From the NCBI GenBank assembly GCA_019637335.1, contig JAHBVV010000001.1:124001-188000 (forward strand): 64,000 bases of DNA, given 5' to 3'. The translations under genes and the position numbers were made by a program. Positions 23,633 through 30,691 of the stretch are shown piece by piece. A model generated the notes under the pieces. The model had not been told where the DNA came from. It did not search any database and worked only from the letters and a program-made list of their open reading frames with translations. The stretch comes from Candidatus Hydrogenedentota bacterium (GTDB lineage: Bacteria; Hydrogenedentota; Hydrogenedentia; Hydrogenedentales; JAEUWI01). Every line of letters starts with the position of its first letter. Positions within the stretch are counted from its first letter, which is position 1.

Positions 23633-25144
23633 ATGGATCGCCGCAGTTTCCTGAAGGCCGGCGCGATGACAGCCGGAGGCGCGGTTGCCGGTTCCGCGCC
23701 GCGCGCCGCCGCCATTGAAGTCTCCGCGCCTGGCGCCGCCACCGCCGGGCAATTCTCCCTGCCGCGGGACTACACCGCCGCCGATCACCGCCGCCGCCTG
23801 CAAAACATCGCCCGCTGTAACCGCGCCATCCGCGGCTGTATGCGTTCGCACCTGATCACCGATTACCTGCCCGGCCAGTGCTGCTACAACCTCGGCGAAT
23901 ACCCGAGCACGAAGCCCTGGTTTGTGGACGAATACGACGAACAGGAGCTGGACCGGCTCCGCGCCGAGGGCATTCAGGTCATCCAGGTCTTCGACGACTG
24001 GAACGACTCCCTGCGCCTTTTCGGCGGCGACAAATACTCCGCGGTCAACCCCGGGGGCTACCGCCGCTTCATCGAACTGGCCCACGCGCGCGGCATGAAG
24101 GTGCTCACCTACACCTCCACGTGCTTCATCCAGCGGACCGATCCGGATTTCCGGCAGGAATGGAGCCGCGAGGGTGATTTCCTGGAGGTGGGCTACTGGA
24201 ATATGGCGCGCTGTTCGCCCGCAAGCCCCGGCTGGCGCGCGTTTGTGCTTCAGAAGTTCGCGCAAATCCTCGACGAGTACGGATCCGACGGCATCTACGT
24301 CGACGGCGGCTACCTCGCCAACCGCCACGCCTACAAGGCCACCATGCCGGTCGCGCCGGACGAGATTGTGGCCTTCGAGGAGACCCCGGAGCACGATGGC
24401 GCCTTCGCGGACCTGCTCGCTCTCATCTACGCGGACGTCAAGCGCCGCGGCGGCATTCTGAAGCTTCACGTCAACGCCGCCGAGGCCCCGCAGGCCGGCG
24501 TCCTGAAAACCTACGATTACCTCTGGGTGGGCGAGGGCGTCGCGCAGGCCGATCCCCTGCGCGAGGCCGTAAAGAACCACGCCCCCTACGTCGTGCCCTG
24601 CCTCGACATGGGATTCACCAGCATCGATACGGAAGACGAGCCCTACCTGCACGCGATCCCCTACATGCAGTTCCCCGTCAGCATGGGCGGGCGCATATTC
24701 ACCGGCGAGCGCGGTTTCGTCCCCGGCATCAAATACCAGGACGACTTCTGGATGCAGCGCTGCCGGGACGCCTGGAAGCAATACCAGGAAGACCCGTCGA
24801 AGTTGCACACCTACAGCGCCTGGGACGCCGTGCCGGGAAACCCAAACACCCGCGTGGTCCACGCGAAATGGCTGAAACGCTATCGGCCCATGGTGGAAGA
24901 GGGGACCCGAGCCTGGATCGAGATCAACGACTCCGATCTCTTCACCGCGCCCCTGCCCGCGGGGACGGTAGCCACGGCCTTCGCCAACCGCGATCTCTAC
25001 CTGGTGCTCGCGAACTACGGGCATTCCGCCGCGAGCATCGCCACCACCGATCCCTGGATCGCCGAGGGCCACGACACGCCCGCCAGAGACTGGCCGATCC
25101 CCCCGCGATCCCTCCGCATCCTCCGCCAGCCCGTGACAGCCTGA
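23633..25144 (+). CDS. Tat-exported TIM-barrel, glycosidase-like protein
   Basis: A 503-residue protein beginning with a twin-arginine signal (MDRRSFLKAGAMTAGGAVAG). The mature part looks like a (beta/alpha)8 barrel: GIQVIQVFDDWNDSLRLFGG, FIELAHARGMKVLTYTSTCF, YGSDGIYVDGGYLANRH and GGILKLHVNAAEAPQAGVLK. The DGIYVDGG strand, with an aspartate at the strand end, resembles the nucleophile strand of clan GH-D/GH31-type glycosidases, but I do not recognise a named family. A small C-terminal beta domain (about 430-500) follows. It lies 48 bases after the DUF1552 gene and may be co-transcribed. Function is inferred from fold only. Confidence 0.7.
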   Translation: MDRRSFLKAGAMTAGGAVAGSAPRAAAIEVSAPGAATAGQFSLPRDYTAADHRRRLQNIARCNRAIRGCMRSHLITDYLPGQCCYNLGEYPSTKPWFVDEYDEQELDRLRAEGIQVIQVFDDWNDSLRLFGGDKYSAVNPGGYRRFIELAHARGMKVLTYTSTCFIQRTDPDFRQEWSREGDFLEVGYWNMARCSPASPGWRAFVLQKFAQILDEYGSDGIYVDGGYLANRHAYKATMPVAPDEIVAFEETPEHDGAFADLLALIYADVKRRGGILKLHVNAAEAPQAGVLKTYDYLWVGEGVAQADPLREAVKNHAPYVVPCLDMGFTSIDTEDEPYLHAIPYMQFPVSMGGRIFTGERGFVPGIKYQDDFWMQRCRDAWKQYQEDPSKLHTYSAWDAVPGNPNTRVVHAKWLKRYRPMVEEGTRAWIEINDSDLFTAPLPAGTVATAFANRDLYLVLANYGHSAASIATTDPWIAEGHDTPARDWPIPPRSLRILRQPVTA

Positions 25145-25305
25145 GCGGCGCCCGCACTGCCGCCCCGGCGGTGTGCGAGGGAACTCACTCCCGACCCCAA
25201 GCGGGACAGACCCGCCCGTTGCGGTGACGGGCGCGTATCAGTCCCGGGGGGGCGTCCCCGCCAGTATCCCAACTCCACCAGAATGGCCCCGAAAGAAGTG
25301 TGCTA

Positions 25306-25347
25306 CAGCCTTTCATGACGCGCAGCGTCACCCGTTAAGGATGAAAA
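25306..25347 (+). repeat. R7 short dispersed repeat, copy 1
   Basis: CAGCCTTTCATGACGCGCAG and CGTCACCCGTTAAGGATGAA match, in the opposite orientation, 54353-54396 (inverse reads CAGCCTTTCATGGGGCGTAG and CGTCACTCGTAGAGGATGAA). It contains a TGACGC...GCGTCA hairpin. Confidence 0.55.
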
Positions 25348-25559
25348 TGGACGGCGGCTTCGCCGCCCGGCAGGCGGGGACGCCTGCGCTCCCAGCCTTT
25401 GCCGTTTCCTTGGGGGAGAGGCTGCAATCTGGTTTGTATGAGGCAGTTGTGGTGATGCCGAGGCTTTTTTTCAGAGCAGGCGTCCCGCCGGTCACTCAGC
25501 CGCAAGGCGCATGGGGGAAGAGGCGGCTCATGACGGATAGACCAGAAGCGGTCAACGTT

Positions 25560-25587
25560 TTGATTGCAGAGATAGACCATTTATGGT
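25560..25587 (+). promoter_or_regulatory. Promoter and candidate operator of the toxin-antitoxin operon
   Basis: TTGATT at 25560-25565 and TATGGT at 25582-25587 are spaced by 16 bases. The inverted repeat ACCAT-TT-ATGGT (25576-25587) covers the -10 box, the usual place for an antitoxin-binding operator, so autorepression by the HTH antitoxin is likely but inferred. Confidence 0.45.
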
Positions 25588-25663
25588 AGATTAACGAAAC
25601 GACTTATTGGTGGGGTAGTTGCAAGGTGCTGCGGGTGGAGTGGCAAGTAAGCGTGCAGGTGGC

Positions 25664-26032
25664 GTGAGGATCAAGCGGGTGATTCAAAACCGAAGGCTGG
25701 TCTACTATCCCGATGTCATAAAGACCATAGAGCGCTTTCCGGCAGATACGTGTGAAGTCATCTATCATGCCCTCGAAGAAGCGCGATTGGGCGGAAAACA
25801 CCTTCAAGTAAAGCCGCTTGCGGGTTTCAAGGGCGCCAGCACACTTGAAATACGGGACTCCTCCGGTGGCCGCGCGTTTCGGGTTGTGTACACAACGGAA
25901 CTGAAAGACAAGATCGTCGTGCTTCTGGCGTTCGAAAAGAAGTCGAAAAGCGGAATCAGCACGCCCAGGCATCAGATCGACCTCGTTCATAAACGCCTCA
26001 AGGAAGCGCGAAGCCGCTTTGGAGACAAATAG
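25664..26032 (+). CDS. RelE/HigB-family toxin (Gp49-like)
   Basis: About 122 residues from GTG 25664; TTG 25619 and GTG 25640 are alternative in-frame starts and none has a strong ribosome-binding site. The family pattern is clear: KPLAGFKGASTLEIRDSSGG, then RAFRVVYTTELKDKIVVLLA, then FEKKSKSGISTPRHQIDLVH. These toxins are ribosome-dependent mRNA interferases. The next gene encodes an HTH protein in the reverse (toxin first) order typical of HigBA systems. The gene is less GC-rich than the housekeeping genes here, in line with horizontal gain. Confidence 0.85.
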   Translation: MRIKRVIQNRRLVYYPDVIKTIERFPADTCEVIYHALEEARLGGKHLQVKPLAGFKGASTLEIRDSSGGRAFRVVYTTELKDKIVVLLAFEKKSKSGISTPRHQIDLVHKRLKEARSRFGDK

Positions 26033-26143
26033 ACTCCAGGCAAATGTTGGAAAGTATAAACCCGGCAAGATCGACAATTGCCGGGAGAAGCTTCACCTGA
26101 TTCATTGAAATCAGGAAACATAACATGCAGAAGGAACTACACC

Positions 26144-26515
26144 ATGCGCGGTGGAAGTGAAAAGATACGAAAGACACGAGCGTCTCGGTCGCAAGAGGTG
26201 GAGTGGGTAGAAAGCTCCGGAAATGTATTCGCAGACTTTGGAGTTCCGAACCCGGAGCTGGCCCTGCTCAAGGCCCATATTGCGATTGCTATTAAGAAGG
26301 CCATCGATAGAAAGGGCATCACACAGAAAGAAGCAGGCGTGTTGATGGGGATTCCCGCGGTCAAGGTAAGCAACATCATTTGTGGACGCCTGAAGGGATA
26401 CACACTTGATCGGCTGTTTACCTACCTGGTTCGGCTGGACGTCGATGTGCAAGTCAGAATGAAGCCAAAACGCCGGAACCAGGAACACGCACGAATTCAG
26501 GGCGTATCACTGTAG
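26144..26515 (+). CDS. XRE-family antitoxin (HigA-like)
   Basis: A 123-residue protein; ATG 26144 is preferred over the in-frame 26078 because AAGGA stands 9 bases before it. The HTH spans about residues 50-105: LKAHIAIAIKKAIDRKGITQ, then KEAGVLMGIPAVKVSNIICG, then YTLDRLFTYLVRLDVDVQV, as in HTH_37/XRE antitoxins paired with Gp49-type toxins. It should bind and neutralise the upstream toxin and repress the operon. The 111-base space between the genes is unusually long for such a pair. Confidence 0.85.
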   Translation: MRGGSEKIRKTRASRSQEVEWVESSGNVFADFGVPNPELALLKAHIAIAIKKAIDRKGITQKEAGVLMGIPAVKVSNIICGRLKGYTLDRLFTYLVRLDVDVQVRMKPKRRNQEHARIQGVSL

Positions 26516-26996
26516 AGAAATGGTAACACTTTAGCGGAATGAAGCACCCACCGTTTTGTAGGCGAATATCCGTCAAGACGGGCGTGAATAGCAGGATCGC
26601 GGACATTCCGCGGCAAAGTGAGCCCGGGAAATAAAGTGACGTACGTGGTTTGGAATAGAATTCCGGCGTCCCCGGGAGCGGAAAGCATTGTGAACCCGCG
26701 CCTCTTCACATACACATCGAGCACGATATGTCTTGCGCTCGTCCTGCCGCGGACACGAATGTCCGCGATCCTTTGCCGCGCTTCCTCGTTATTAACGGTC
26801 CGTTCGTGCTGTTTACGCGCCTTGCTGCTTCAGGCGGCTAAAATGTTACGATAAATGAAAGCGCGCTTGCTCCCCCGGCGCTCCCCCCGCTCGCCGGGGC
26901 GTCTTTTTGAACGCTTCGCCATACCCCACGCGCCCCCGCGCCTTTGCCCGGATCGGCGCGCCGGTGCTATCATGGGGGTTTGCTGGAGATTGTTCC
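26516..26996. other. Gap: R4 element plus short upstream region of the glycosylase gene
   Basis: Apart from the inverted-repeat element at 26523-26849 there is only a short stretch with GCTATCAT near 26968, a weak -10-like sequence ahead of the uracil-DNA glycosylase gene. No gene is seen. Confidence 0.65.
26523..26849. repeat. R4 inverted-repeat element (GTAACA type), copy 1
   Basis: A 327-bp segment with ends GTAACACTTTAGCGGAATGA (left) and the inverse of GTAACATTTTAGCCGCCTGA (right), a ~23-bp terminal inverted repeat with few mismatches. The same ends bound 48572-49033, and a single end lies at 54203-54224. It has no transposase frame. It sits directly downstream of the antitoxin stop codon (7 bases). 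Confidence 0.62.
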
Positions 26997-27770
26997 ATGA
27001 CCCCCGCTGATCTGTACCGGTCGGCGCTGGAGGACGCGATGGCGTACCTGCGGCGCGCGGCGTCCGGTCCCCGGAAAACCATAACCCTGTCGCCCGAGGT
27101 GAGCGCCCTGCTGGAGGCCATCGCGCCGGTGGCGGGGGCCGCCATGCCCGAGGCGGACATGGGGGATTCCGCCGTTTCGGCCCCGGCGTCCGGGGATGCG
27201 AAGGCGGCGCTGGAGGCGCTGGCGGAGACGGTCCGGGGTTGCGAGAAGTGCGGCCTCTGCAAGACCCGCATCCAGACGGTGTTTGGCGTGGGCAACATCA
27301 ACGCGGAGCTGGTGTTCGTGGGCGAGGCGCCCGGGGCGGACGAGGATCGCCAGGGCGAGCCCTTTGTCGGCCAGGCCGGCCAGTTGCTGACCGATATCAT
27401 CGTCAAGGGCATGAAGATGCGGCGCGAGGACGTCTACATCTGCAATGTGCTCAAGTGCCGCCCGCCGGGAAACCGCACGCCGAATCCGGAGGAAATGGCC
27501 CTCTGCGAGCCCTACCTCATCGAGCAGTTGAACCAGATCCGGCCGCGGGTGATCTGCGCGCTCGGCGCCACCGCCGCCCACTGCCTGCTGCGCACCGAGG
27601 AGAATGTCGGGCGTCTGCGCGGGCGCTGGCACACGTATCAGGGCATCCCGCTGCGCGTCACGTACCACCCGGCTTACCTGCTGCGGCGGCCGGAAGAAAA
27701 GCGCAAGGCCTGGGACGATATCCAGGAAGTCATGAAACTGCTCGCGGGCGACGCCCCGCCGCCGGTGTAG
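26997..27770 (+). CDS. Uracil-DNA glycosylase, family 4 (Fe-S)
   Basis: A 257-residue repair enzyme that removes uracil from DNA. The start at 26997 has GGAG 9 bases upstream. Residues 1-75 form a non-conserved linker. The [4Fe-4S] cysteines are C82 and C85 (within CEKCGLC), C154 and C170. Active-site motif 1 is GEAPGADEDRQGEPFVG (from residue 110) and motif 2 is HPAYLLRRPEEK. Family 4 enzymes are common in thermophiles and many other bacteria. It is followed after 6 bases by a histidine kinase, an unusual pairing that may be a simple shared transcript. Confidence 0.93.
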   Translation: MTPADLYRSALEDAMAYLRRAASGPRKTITLSPEVSALLEAIAPVAGAAMPEADMGDSAVSAPASGDAKAALEALAETVRGCEKCGLCKTRIQTVFGVGNINAELVFVGEAPGADEDRQGEPFVGQAGQLLTDIIVKGMKMRREDVYICNVLKCRPPGNRTPNPEEMALCEPYLIEQLNQIRPRVICALGATAAHCLLRTEENVGRLRGRWHTYQGIPLRVTYHPAYLLRRPEEKRKAWDDIQEVMKLLAGDAPPPV

Positions 27771-27776
27771 GGCGCC

Positions 27777-29201
27777 ATGCCGGATTCGTCCCCGCACCAG
27801 AACGGCAGCGCCCGCTTCGGGCTTTCGCCGGTCAAGTGGCGGCACTCGATGTATTTCCGGGTGATCCTCCTGTGCTGCGTCCTGCTGCTGTGTCTCTTCG
27901 CGTCGATTTTCATTATCGTCCGCTACACCATCCGCGAGGCCGTTCGCGAAGTGGAGAGCAAGTCCTACGAAATCGCCGACGAGGTGTACAAGCTGCTCGA
28001 AACCTACCCCCTGCTGGAAACCGAGGAAGTCGCGGGCAGGATCATGCAGGACCGCTCCGACGCCTTTGTGAAAATCGAGCCGCTGCACGGCCGCGGCGAT
28101 ATGCCTTCCCGGCGCATCTACCAGGAGTATGGCGAAGACGGCGCCATGCAACGCTTCGCGGTGATACCCCTGGAGCGGCTCGACATGGTGCTGACCGCGC
28201 GCTTCACCGCCCAGGCGACCACCGATGTCCTGCGCGCGTTCAAGAATCGCTACATCCTGCTCGTGACGTTCGTGTTTATCGTCACCCTCTGGATCATGGT
28301 CTACTACATCCATAAAACCCTCCGCCCGCTTCTCGACCTGTCCGACACCTGCGCCGCCATTACCGAGGGCAACCTCCAGACCGTCCAGATCGCCAGTTCC
28401 ACCGGCGAGGTGCAGCTCCTCGAACGAAAATTCAACGACATGGTGGAGTCCCTGCGCGAGAAGGAAGTGATGGAGGTGAAGCTACGCCAGGCGCAGCGCC
28501 TTTCCGCGCTCGGCAACCTGGCGGCCGGCGTCGCGCACGACGTTCGCAATCCGCTCAACGCGATCAAGCTCCTCTCCAGCCACGCCATCGATTCCATGGG
28601 CGGCGGCGATGAATCCCCCGCCGTAAAACCGCTGATGACCATTCGCGACGAGGTGGACCGGCTGGAGGAGATCGTCTCGGGCTTCCTCTCGCTGGCCCGC
28701 GAGCGCGAACTCGATCCCCAGCCAAACAGGGTCGATACGCTGCTGGCCGATTGCGTGCGCCTGTTCCGAAAGGACGCCGAGGAGCGCGGCGTCGAGCTGA
28801 TTGCGGACTTGAAGGCCGGCGACACGTTGCTCATGCTCGACGCGAAGCAGTGGAACCGCGCCATCCTCAACATCCTGCTCAACTCCCTTGAAGCCTGCCC
28901 GCGCGGCGGCCACGTGCGCCTCAGTTCCGCCATCCGTGACGGCGCCTGCCGCATCCTGGTGGAGGACGACGGGCCCGGCCTCCCGCGCGAGGCCCTGGAA
29001 CGCGTTTTTGATCCCTATTACACCACGAAGCCCGGCGGCACGGGCCTCGGCCTGTCGATCACGCGCGGGATTATCGAGGAACACGGCGGCGCCATCGAGA
29101 TCGTCAGCCAGGAAGGCCGGGGCTGCCGCGTCCGCATCACCGTTCCGCTGGAACAGCGGGTATCCCGGCCAAACAAGGGCGCCGGGGCGCCCGCGCCCTG
29201 A
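27777..29201 (+). CDS. Sensor histidine kinase (NtrB/AtoS type)
   Basis: A 474-residue membrane kinase. Helices lie at about 26-49 and 158-178, enclosing a ~108-residue sensor domain with no recognised ligand motif. A HAMP linker runs to about 232. The phospho-acceptor is His254 in ALGNLAAGVAHDVRNPLNAI. The ATPase part has NILLNSLEAC (N box), VEDDGPGLP (G1) and GGTGLGLSI (G2). The H box with DVRNPL matches kinases that partner NtrC-type regulators, and such a regulator follows 13 bases downstream. Confidence 0.93.
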   Translation: MPDSSPHQNGSARFGLSPVKWRHSMYFRVILLCCVLLLCLFASIFIIVRYTIREAVREVESKSYEIADEVYKLLETYPLLETEEVAGRIMQDRSDAFVKIEPLHGRGDMPSRRIYQEYGEDGAMQRFAVIPLERLDMVLTARFTAQATTDVLRAFKNRYILLVTFVFIVTLWIMVYYIHKTLRPLLDLSDTCAAITEGNLQTVQIASSTGEVQLLERKFNDMVESLREKEVMEVKLRQAQRLSALGNLAAGVAHDVRNPLNAIKLLSSHAIDSMGGGDESPAVKPLMTIRDEVDRLEEIVSGFLSLARERELDPQPNRVDTLLADCVRLFRKDAEERGVELIADLKAGDTLLMLDAKQWNRAILNILLNSLEACPRGGHVRLSSAIRDGACRILVEDDGPGLPREALERVFDPYYTTKPGGTGLGLSITRGIIEEHGGAIEIVSQEGRGCRVRITVPLEQRVSRPNKGAGAPAP

Positions 29202-29214
29202 AACGAGATCATTC

Positions 29215-30585
29215 ATGGGACAATCAATTCTTATAACCGAAGACGACCGCGTCCAGCGCGAGATCATTCGCGACATTCTCGCGCAGTCCGGGTTCGACGT
29301 GACCGCAAGCGACTCCGCAGAGACCACGTTGGGCATCCTCAAGGATCAAACCTTCGAACTGATGGTCACCGATCTGCGCATGCCCGGCATGGACGGCCTG
29401 GAGCTCCTGCGCCAGTCCAAGCGCCTGCGGCCGGAGCTGGAGGTCGTCGTCATGACCGCGCACGCCACCATCCGCACCGCCGTGACCGCGATGAAGGAAG
29501 GCGCAATCGACTACCTGGAGAAGCCCTTCGACAAGGACGAGCTGCTCCACGTCATCAACCGCGCCCTGGAGCGCGCGAACCTGCAAAAGGAGAACCGGCG
29601 CCTCCGCGAGATGGTCGGGCAGACGCTCTCGCTCGGCAACCTGATCGGCGAGAGCCCCGCGATGCAGGCCGTCTTCGAGCGAACCGCGAAGGCCGCCCGC
29701 GTCAACAGCACCGTACTCATTCTCGGCGAATCCGGCACGGGCAAGGAGATGATCGCGCGGCACATCCACTTTGAGGGCGCGCGGCAGAAGAAACCCTTTG
29801 TGGTCGTCAATTGCGCGGCCATACCCGAGAACCTCGTGGAATCCGAGCTGTTCGGCCATGAGAAGGGCGCCTTTACCGGCGCGGACGCGAGCCGCCCCGG
29901 AAAATTTGAGGACGCCAACACCGGAACGCTCTTCCTCGATGAGATCGGCGACATGCACCTGGAATCCCAGGCGAAACTCCTCCGCGTGCTGCAGGACGGC
30001 GTCGTCGAGCGCGTCGGCAGCAGCAAAACCCGCCAGGTGGATGTGCGCGTAGTCGCCGCGACCAACCGCGACCTGCGCGAGCGCGTGGATCGCGGCGAAT
30101 TCCGCGAGGACCTGTATTTCCGCCTCGAGGTGCTCCCGGTCTACCTGCCGCCGCTCCGCGAGCGCATCGAGGATCTGCCGCTCCTGATAAAACACTTCCG
30201 CGAAAAGCTCGGCAAGAAGATCGGGATCGACGTCCCGCACGTCTCCCCGGAGGTCGTGGAAGCCTTCCGCCGCTACCGCTGGCCCGGCAATGTCCGCGAG
30301 CTCGAGCACACCCTGGAGCAGCTCTTCATTCTGGCCAACGGCGACACCATCACGCTGCGCGACCTGCCGCCCAAGTTCAACGAGGCCCCCGTGGAATCAA
30401 GCGAATTCCTGCTGCCCCCGGGCGGGCTCTCGCTGGAGGAGCTGGAGCAGGAGTTGATCCGCCAGGCGCTGGATCGGAGCGGTGGCCGGATCAAGGAGGC
30501 GGCGGAATTGCTCGGCCTCACCTACAAGACGCTCCAGTACCGCCTTAAAAAACACGAGATCGACCGGAAATCCGTCGAAAACTGA
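29215..30585 (+). CDS. Sigma54-dependent response regulator, NtrC family
   Basis: A 456-residue regulator. The receiver domain has phospho-acceptor Asp53 in LMVTDLRMPGMDG. The AAA+ domain has Walker A GESGTGKE, the sigma54-contact loop GAFTGA, Walker B TLFLDEIGD and the R-finger region. A Fis-type helix-turn-helix closes the protein (GGRIKEAAELLGLTYKTLQY). It would activate sigma54 promoters on phosphorylation by the upstream kinase. The regulon is not evident; I did not see a clear -24/-12 promoter immediately downstream. Confidence 0.95.
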   Translation: MGQSILITEDDRVQREIIRDILAQSGFDVTASDSAETTLGILKDQTFELMVTDLRMPGMDGLELLRQSKRLRPELEVVVMTAHATIRTAVTAMKEGAIDYLEKPFDKDELLHVINRALERANLQKENRRLREMVGQTLSLGNLIGESPAMQAVFERTAKAARVNSTVLILGESGTGKEMIARHIHFEGARQKKPFVVVNCAAIPENLVESELFGHEKGAFTGADASRPGKFEDANTGTLFLDEIGDMHLESQAKLLRVLQDGVVERVGSSKTRQVDVRVVAATNRDLRERVDRGEFREDLYFRLEVLPVYLPPLRERIEDLPLLIKHFREKLGKKIGIDVPHVSPEVVEAFRRYRWPGNVRELEHTLEQLFILANGDTITLRDLPPKFNEAPVESSEFLLPPGGLSLEELEQELIRQALDRSGGRIKEAAELLGLTYKTLQYRLKKHEIDRKSVEN

Positions 30586-30691
30586 CCGCCCCGCGCGCCC
30601 GCGTTGGACTTGCGCACCCGCTATCGGTTCCAATAGGCCCCATTGAACCGATGCCCTGGAGAGAAGCCGTTCAACCGGGAGGAGTGCGCCG

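Larger units (their letters stand above)
25145..25618. other. Gap with hairpins, R7 repeat and TA promoter
   Basis: No gene seen. Palindromic pieces include GGCGGCTTCGCCGCC (25353-25367) and the 42-bp R7 repeat at 25306-25347, also found inverted at 54353-54396. The last 60 bases hold the promoter/operator region of the toxin-antitoxin pair. Confidence 0.6.

Noticed and set aside
22160-25072. 970-codon frame antisense to the DUF1552 and TIM-barrel genes
   Set aside because: It spans two real genes and their gap on the other strand, and has typical shadow composition with no recognisable motif.
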